A stretch of DNA of 64,000 nt. It comes from Catellatospora citrea. Lineage in GTDB: Bacteria > Actinomycetota > Actinomycetes > Mycobacteriales > Micromonosporaceae. Shown here one piece after another: positions 59,951 to 64,000 of the stretch. How positions within the stretch are numbered: the first letter of the stretch is position 1; every line of letters begins with the position of its first letter. Location: the NCBI RefSeq assembly GCF_003610235.1, contig NZ_RAPR01000001.1:5022001-5086000 (forward strand). Direction: 5' to 3'. The notes beneath the pieces are model-generated. The model was not told the DNA's origin. It searched no databases and saw only the letters and a list, made by a program, of their open reading frames with translations. A program made the translations under genes and the position numbers.

Positions 59951-60901
59951 CTACTCCGCCAGCGAGGTGACGCGCCGGGACGGGAACAGCAGCGCCTCGG
60001 TCGCCGCTCGGGCCTCGGGGCGGCCGCGTAGTGCGCGCATGCTCTGGCCCAGCAGCGTGGCCAGGTAGTAGGCGCCGGACCGCAGCGCACCGTGCCGGCT
60101 GCGGAACAACCGCACCCGATTCCAGACGATCAGTTTCGACAGGAACGGGTCCTTGCCGGACGGGCCGCCGATGTGGGTCACCACCGCGGCCGGCTCGAAC
60201 CAGGTGGCGTAGCCATGGTCCGCGGCGCGCAGGCAGTACTCCGTCTCCTCGCTGAAGAGCAGGAAGGACTCCTCCCAGGGGCCCACCTCGCGGGCCGCGT
60301 CGGCGGAGATGAGCAGCGCCGCGCCGGTGGCCCACGACACCGCGTGCGGCTCGCGGTACTCGGCCGGGTCGGTGACGAGCTCGCTGCCCGCCGGATACCG
60401 CTCGGCCCGGCGGCCCAGCAGCGCCTCGCCGAGCGCGCGGCGGACGGTCGGCGTCCGGCGCAGCGACGGCTGCAGCGATCCGTCCGCGTTGAGCATCAGC
60501 GGCGCGGTTATCCCGCGGCCCGGCCGGCGCAGTGCCGCTGCCAGCACGGCCAGCGCATCCGGGCTCACGCTGCAGTCGGGGTTCAGGATGAAGACGGCGT
60601 CGTAGCTCGCCGGATCCAGCGCCGCCAGACCCGCGTTGACGGCGGCCGCGTAGCCGGCGTTGCGGCCGACCGCGACGGGGACCACCGGCAGCGCGAACGC
60701 GGCAGCGCGCGCGACCGCGAGCGACTCGTCCCGGGAGGCGTTGTCGGCCACGACGACGGCGCTGAGGGTGACGCCGGTGACCGCGGTCAGCGCGTCAAGG
60801 CACGCGGGCAGGACCGCGGAGCTGTTGTAGGTGACGATGACGACCGCGATCCGGGTCGTCGTGGGGTCGCCGGCCGCCGGGCCGGTCGCGGCGTCGCTCA
60901 C
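59951..60901 (-). CDS. Glycosyltransferase family 2 (rhamnosyltransferase-like)
   Basis: The protein has 316 residues. VVIVTYNSSAVLPACLDAL, NAGYAAAVNAGL, LNPDCSVSPDAL (DxD equivalent) and SWATGAALLISADAAREVG with FSEETEYCLRAADHG identify the WbbL-like rhamnosyltransferase branch of GT2. The GTG start overlaps the deacetylase stop as GTGA, so it is coupled. Confidence 0.9.
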   Translation of the reverse strand: MSDAATGPAAGDPTTTRIAVVIVTYNSSAVLPACLDALTAVTGVTLSAVVVADNASRDESLAVARAAAFALPVVPVAVGRNAGYAAAVNAGLAALDPASYDAVFILNPDCSVSPDALAVLAAALRRPGRGITAPLMLNADGSLQPSLRRTPTVRRALGEALLGRRAERYPAGSELVTDPAEYREPHAVSWATGAALLISADAAREVGPWEESFLLFSEETEYCLRAADHGYATWFEPAAVVTHIGGPSGKDPFLSKLIVWNRVRLFRSRHGALRSGAYYLATLLGQSMRALRGRPEARAATEALLFPSRRVTSLAE

Positions 60902-61593
60902 GGCCGCCCCCGCCACCGCTTGACGGTGCGCTTGGCGAGCCGGACGGCGTCGCCGCGGACGCCGGAACGCTCGTCCAGGACGCCCGCCAGCCACCTCGCG
61001 TCGAGGTCGTGGCGGGCGCTGTTGCGCGGCCGCAGCCACGTGCCGGGCCGCGCACGGCCTCCGTCGCTGGTGTATACGCAGGTCGCACCGGCTCGGCGCA
61101 GCCCGGACAGCACGCGCCGGTCGTACGAGCCGAACGGAATGGCCACAGTGGACACCGTCCGGCCGATGAGCTCGCCGAGCACGGTGGGCGCGTCGCCGAA
61201 CTCCTGGGTCGCGCCTGCCGCATCCGGCAGGCGACGCCAGTCCACGTGTGCCCAGCCGTGCGATCCGATCGTCATGCCGGCGGCGTCGAGCTGCCGGACG
61301 TGGTCGGCGCTGAGCCAGCCCGGCTGGCCGAGCATGCCGGCGAGCACGAAGAAGTCTGCGGTGAGGCCGCGCTCGATCAGCCGGGGCAGCGCGATGGTGA
61401 CGTCCGATGTGTTCCCGTCGTCGAACGTGATGCGCACGTCGTCGCGCGTGCCGACGGCATCCAGCAACTGCTCGAACTGCTGCTCGCTGATCCAGGTCTG
61501 CGACTCGGCGGACGAGACATCGCGCTCGGGGGCGCCGATGCCGTGCACCGTCAGGTAGACCACCGGTTCCGGAACGCTCACGTTGGTGCTCAA
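60898..61593 (-). CDS. Polysaccharide deacetylase (CE4/NodB-like)
   Basis: The protein has 231 residues. The catalytic base and metal site are in RITFDDGNTSD (motif 1) and GSHGWAHVDWRRL (motif 2, HxxxH); PFGSYDRRVL is motif 3. No signal peptide, so it acts inside the cell or on the membrane face, perhaps on lipid-linked intermediates. The best start is TTG 61593 with GGAAGG four nt upstream; GTG 61581 is possible. First gene of the five-gene minus-strand operon. Confidence 0.88.
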   Translation of the reverse strand: MSTNVSVPEPVVYLTVHGIGAPERDVSSAESQTWISEQQFEQLLDAVGTRDDVRITFDDGNTSDVTIALPRLIERGLTADFFVLAGMLGQPGWLSADHVRQLDAAGMTIGSHGWAHVDWRRLPDAAGATQEFGDAPTVLGELIGRTVSTVAIPFGSYDRRVLSGLRRAGATCVYTSDGGRARPGTWLRPRNSARHDLDARWLAGVLDERSGVRGDAVRLAKRTVKRWRGRP

Positions 61594-61859
61594 TGAACCT
61601 TCCGTCCTTATGCAGCCGACTGCGACCCGTAGATGGTGTCGTGCGACAACCGCGGGGCGCAAGCGAACTGGTAGGTAAGCGCATGTCGTCAAACCGACAG
61701 GCCTATGCATGATGGGTGCCGGTGGTGGATGTGCCATTCTCGGCCAGCCGAAATAGGATCGGGCAGCCGCTCACGACCGTGACCGCAGGGCGTAGGCTAC
61801 AACCGAATCAGTGCAGCTTAGCGAAGCCATTATCCTCATCGGATGGAGAGGGACGCAAC

Positions 61860-62726
61860 TTGGACGCGTCGTCGGGCCCCCTCAGGGCATTGACGCGGCG
61901 ATGGATGGTCTCCGTGCCGCTGTTCCTTCTGGTGGTCGCGCTGTCCCCGCTGGTGTACGGCGCCACCTCCCCGTCCTACACGTTGACGTCGTACGTGCAG
62001 ATGGTGCCGCCGCTGCCGCGGCCGGTCAGCGAGGATCCGAACGCCGCGGCCCCCCCGGTGAATCCGTGGCTGGCGCAGGGTCTGCAGACGATCGCCAACG
62101 CCGCGATCGTCACCGTGCAGGACAAATCGATCGTCGACACCATGGAGTCGGCGGGGCTCAGCGACACGTACACCCTGGAGCTCGACTCCTACACGCCCAT
62201 GGTGAAGATCGAGATCGTGGCGTCGTCGCGCAACCAGGCGCGCGCCACGGCGGACGAACTCGTCCGGCTACTCGTCTCGAACATCGCGCAGCTGCAGTCG
62301 CAGTACGGGCTGGCCACCATCGACCTCATCAGCACCCGCCGGCTGGACGCGGGCTCGAACATCGAGAAGTCCATCACCAAGCAGATCGCGGTCGCCTTCA
62401 TCGCGACCATGCTGGGACTGGGCGGCGCGGCCGGCGTGGTCGTGCTCGTGGACCGGGCGCTTTCGCGTCGCCGGCGTCGGCCGTTCGGCGCAGCACCGGC
62501 CGGGGCACGCGGGCCGGAGGCTGATCCCGACCTGTCGGGCGAGGAGACCCAGACCGTTCCGACCTGGCCGTCCGACATCGAGCTGACCGCGGTGATCTCG
62601 CGCGTGCCCGATCAGACCGACGACACCGGCAAGACGCGCTCGGCGGTGGATTCCGAGGAACCCACGCAGGCCGTCCCCATGAGTGCCGATTCGACGATGG
62701 TGTTGCCGCGGGTCGGCAAGGACTGA
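61860..62726 (+). CDS. Wzz/YveK-like chain-length protein
   Basis: The protein has 288 residues. One membrane helix near the N-terminus (WMVSVPLFLLVVALSPLVYG), a periplasmic-type domain of about 130 residues and a second helix (IAVAFIATMLGLGGAAGVVVL) are followed by a polar tail of about 85 residues rich in Asp/Glu/Pro. There is no Walker motif, so the kinase half is missing and chain-length control would be through another partner. TTG 61860 is preceded by GGAGAGGGA. Divergent from the deacetylase operon across 266 bp. Confidence 0.82.
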   Translation: MDASSGPLRALTRRWMVSVPLFLLVVALSPLVYGATSPSYTLTSYVQMVPPLPRPVSEDPNAAAPPVNPWLAQGLQTIANAAIVTVQDKSIVDTMESAGLSDTYTLELDSYTPMVKIEIVASSRNQARATADELVRLLVSNIAQLQSQYGLATIDLISTRRLDAGSNIEKSITKQIAVAFIATMLGLGGAAGVVVLVDRALSRRRRRPFGAAPAGARGPEADPDLSGEETQTVPTWPSDIELTAVISRVPDQTDDTGKTRSAVDSEEPTQAVPMSADSTMVLPRVGKD

Positions 62727-62751
62727 CCCGCGGCCCCGCCGCGTGCGGCGA

Positions 62752-63825
62752 TCAGTTGTGCTGCTGCGGCGCGGGGATCGGCTGGTTGGTGTCCACCCAC
62801 ACGTTGCCGCTGTTCTCGGCCAGGCTCGACTGCGTGCTGAGCAGGATCGGGCAGCGATAGTAGGAGTGCCGGCCGAACCGGTTGCCGACCACGTACAACG
62901 ACGTCAGCCGGCTGCTGTTGCCGGGGTGGAAGTTCAGGGTGCACTGGCCGCCGTCGAGCCAGTTGTTCTCGATGCGCACCTCGGTCGCCGCGTTCTGCAG
63001 CGCCGCGTTCGCCGCCGGCAGGCTCGACACGTCGATCGTGTTGTGGCGCAGCGTCAGCTTCGTGTCGCCGGGCAGGCTCTGCACGCCGTCGTTGTGGGTC
63101 TCCCCGCCGCCCTGGTTGGGGTCACTGGCGAACCAGGTCAGGTCGTGGATGAAGCTGTCCTGGATGAGGACGTTCGAGCCGGTCTTCACCCCGTCGACGC
63201 TGCCGTGGATGTTCGCGCGGTAGATGCTGACGTTCTGCGCCCAGATGCCGTCGATGCGCGCGGACGGATGGGCGGGCGCGAACTCCGAGTCCTCGACCAC
63301 GGTGTTCGTGCCGCGCACGGTGGTCAGCAGGAACTCGTTGTTGGTGGCGACCCCTCCACGGAACAGGCAGTTCCGGAACGTGATGTTGCGACCCGTGACG
63401 TGGACGAAGCCGCGGAACTCCTTGCCCTCGACGACCGCGCCGCTCGTGCTGAACGTGACGTTGCCGTTGACGACGGCCAGTTGGACGCCGGGGCGCACCC
63501 CGGTGTTGGTCGCGTCGGGTTTGGCTCCGGCGGGGGTGCGCGGCCGGGAGGTCTTCGGGCTGGCCGACGGTGGGCGCTTCGTCGGCGTGGCCGTCGCCGA
63601 GGTGCTGGGCCGCGGCTTCACCCCGCTCGGGGAGGGCCCGCCCGCGGTGGCCGCGACGGAGCCGGACGGCTGCACGTCCACCCCGGCGGCCACGTTCGGG
63701 TCGGCCTCGGTGGAGCCGGGGCCGCCCCAGACGGCGACCCCGAGGACCGTGACTCCCACCAGCGCGACCACCGCCGCGGCGATGATCCTGTCCGATCGGT
63801 TCTCCAGCAGTCGGGTGGTACGCAT
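62752..63825 (-). CDS. Exported right-handed beta-helix protein
   Basis: The protein has 357 residues. A signal anchor (about 13-34) and a Pro/Ser/Thr/Lys linker (45-105) precede a beta-helix with strands such as VTFSTSGAVVEGKEFRGF, ITFRNCLFRGG, VVEDSEFAPAHP, VSIYRANIHGSVDGVK and VRIENNWLDGG. It resembles pectate-lyase/epimerase-type folds found in exopolysaccharide clusters. A role as lyase or C5-epimerase on the polymer made here is a suggestion based on the AlgD-like gene nearby. ATG follows AGGAG nine nt upstream. Confidence 0.87.
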   Translation of the reverse strand: MRTTRLLENRSDRIIAAAVVALVGVTVLGVAVWGGPGSTEADPNVAAGVDVQPSGSVAATAGGPSPSGVKPRPSTSATATPTKRPPSASPKTSRPRTPAGAKPDATNTGVRPGVQLAVVNGNVTFSTSGAVVEGKEFRGFVHVTGRNITFRNCLFRGGVATNNEFLLTTVRGTNTVVEDSEFAPAHPSARIDGIWAQNVSIYRANIHGSVDGVKTGSNVLIQDSFIHDLTWFASDPNQGGGETHNDGVQSLPGDTKLTLRHNTIDVSSLPAANAALQNAATEVRIENNWLDGGQCTLNFHPGNSSRLTSLYVVGNRFGRHSYYRCPILLSTQSSLAENSGNVWVDTNQPIPAPQQHN

Positions 63826-63866
63826 CGTTCGAGGCTCCTGCCTGTCGCGGACGCGGCGTGCATGTT

Positions 63867-64000
63867 CTAGCCGGCGTTCTCCGAGTCCCCTCGCGCGGTC
63901 GCGGTCCGGACGGAGACGTCCTGATGGGTGAGGCGCCAGACTGCGCCACAGAGGCCCAGCATGAGCGCGATCATGGTGGCGTACGTGGTGAAGCTCATCG
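63867..64000 (-). CDS. C-terminal end of a membrane protein (runs off the window)
   Basis: On the minus strand the frame enters at base 64000 and ends at TAG 63867-63869. The visible 43-residue C-terminus has one membrane helix (YATMIALMLGLCGAVWRL) and a short polar tail. An ATG at 63998 would make a 43-residue protein, but the position inside an EPS cluster fits better with the end of an O-antigen-polymerase/ligase-type gene. Identity cannot be fixed from this end. Confidence 0.4.
   Translation of the reverse strand, partial: MSFTTYATMIALMLGLCGAVWRLTHQDVSVRTATARGDSENAG

Noticed and set aside
1..64000. CRISPR arrays, tRNA/rRNA genes, insertion sequences, prophage
   Set aside because: No repeat-spacer pattern, cloverleaf, transposase or phage structural gene was found on reading both strands.

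Overview
The window is very GC-rich DNA (third codon positions almost all G or C), with GTG and TTG starts, a complete conservon (cvnABCD), an actinobacterial ddaH-rocD pair and several -10 boxes of TAnnnT type directly in front of start codons. This points to a filamentous actinomycete, most likely of the Micromonosporaceae; the family is an inference from gene types and from dispersed GAAGGTGCCCTTCCT-type intergenic repeats. Coding density is high, and no tRNA, rRNA, CRISPR array, transposase or phage gene was seen.

Layout. 1-6.4 kb: three membrane or zinc-ribbon proteins and an FHA protein. 6.4-9.5 kb: ornithine aminotransferase and dimethylargininase (minus strand), then a FabG-like reductase. 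9.6-11.3 kb: a secreted CocE-type hydrolase behind a CRP/GlxR-like operator. 11.4-15.6 kb: three membrane proteins, one with a 21-bp tandem repeat coding for an Arg-rich heptad tract. 15.6-19.2 kb: conservon operon. 19.4-29.0 kb: alpha-glucan block (branching enzyme, GT4 synthase, debranching-type GH, GH63-like hydrolase, phosphofructokinase). 29.1-30.4 kb: polytopic membrane protein. 30.5-36.1 kb: sulfatase locus (formylglycine-generating enzyme, HdeD-like protein, ZIP transporter, a sulfatase with a histone-H1-like N-terminal tail, HAD phosphatase). 36.1-42.9 kb: amidohydrolase, secreted proteins, MFS transporter, epimerase, HTH regulator. 43-47.2 kb: a 1398-residue secreted subtilase with Asp-box repeats. 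47.2-53.4 kb: pentonate dehydratase and FAH-family dehydratase (a Weimberg-type pair), beta-lactamase-fold protein, MurB, VOC protein, methyltransferase. 53.9-64 kb: exopolysaccharide cluster (initiating phosphoglycosyltransferase, three further glycosyltransferases, AlgD-like GDP-mannose dehydrogenase, FemAB/GNAT-like protein, polysaccharide deacetylase, Wzz-like protein, beta-helix protein, and the edge of another membrane gene).

How genes work together. The alpha-glucan enzymes can build, branch and trim glycogen-like polymer, with phosphofructokinase alongside. The FGE can mature the Cys of the neighbouring sulfatase. The IlvD/Edd and FAH proteins can take a sugar acid toward 2,5-dioxopentanoate. 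The polysaccharide genes form a five-gene overlapping minus-strand operon facing plus-strand initiating and chain-length genes, and would make a polymer that probably contains a uronic acid.

Regulatory texture. Nine starts lie 6-8 nt downstream of a -10-like hexamer without a Shine-Dalgarno site, suggesting leaderless mRNAs. Two tiny ORFs (24 and 15 codons) end in GTGA overlaps with the next gene. Several intergenic regions hold unusually long hairpins.
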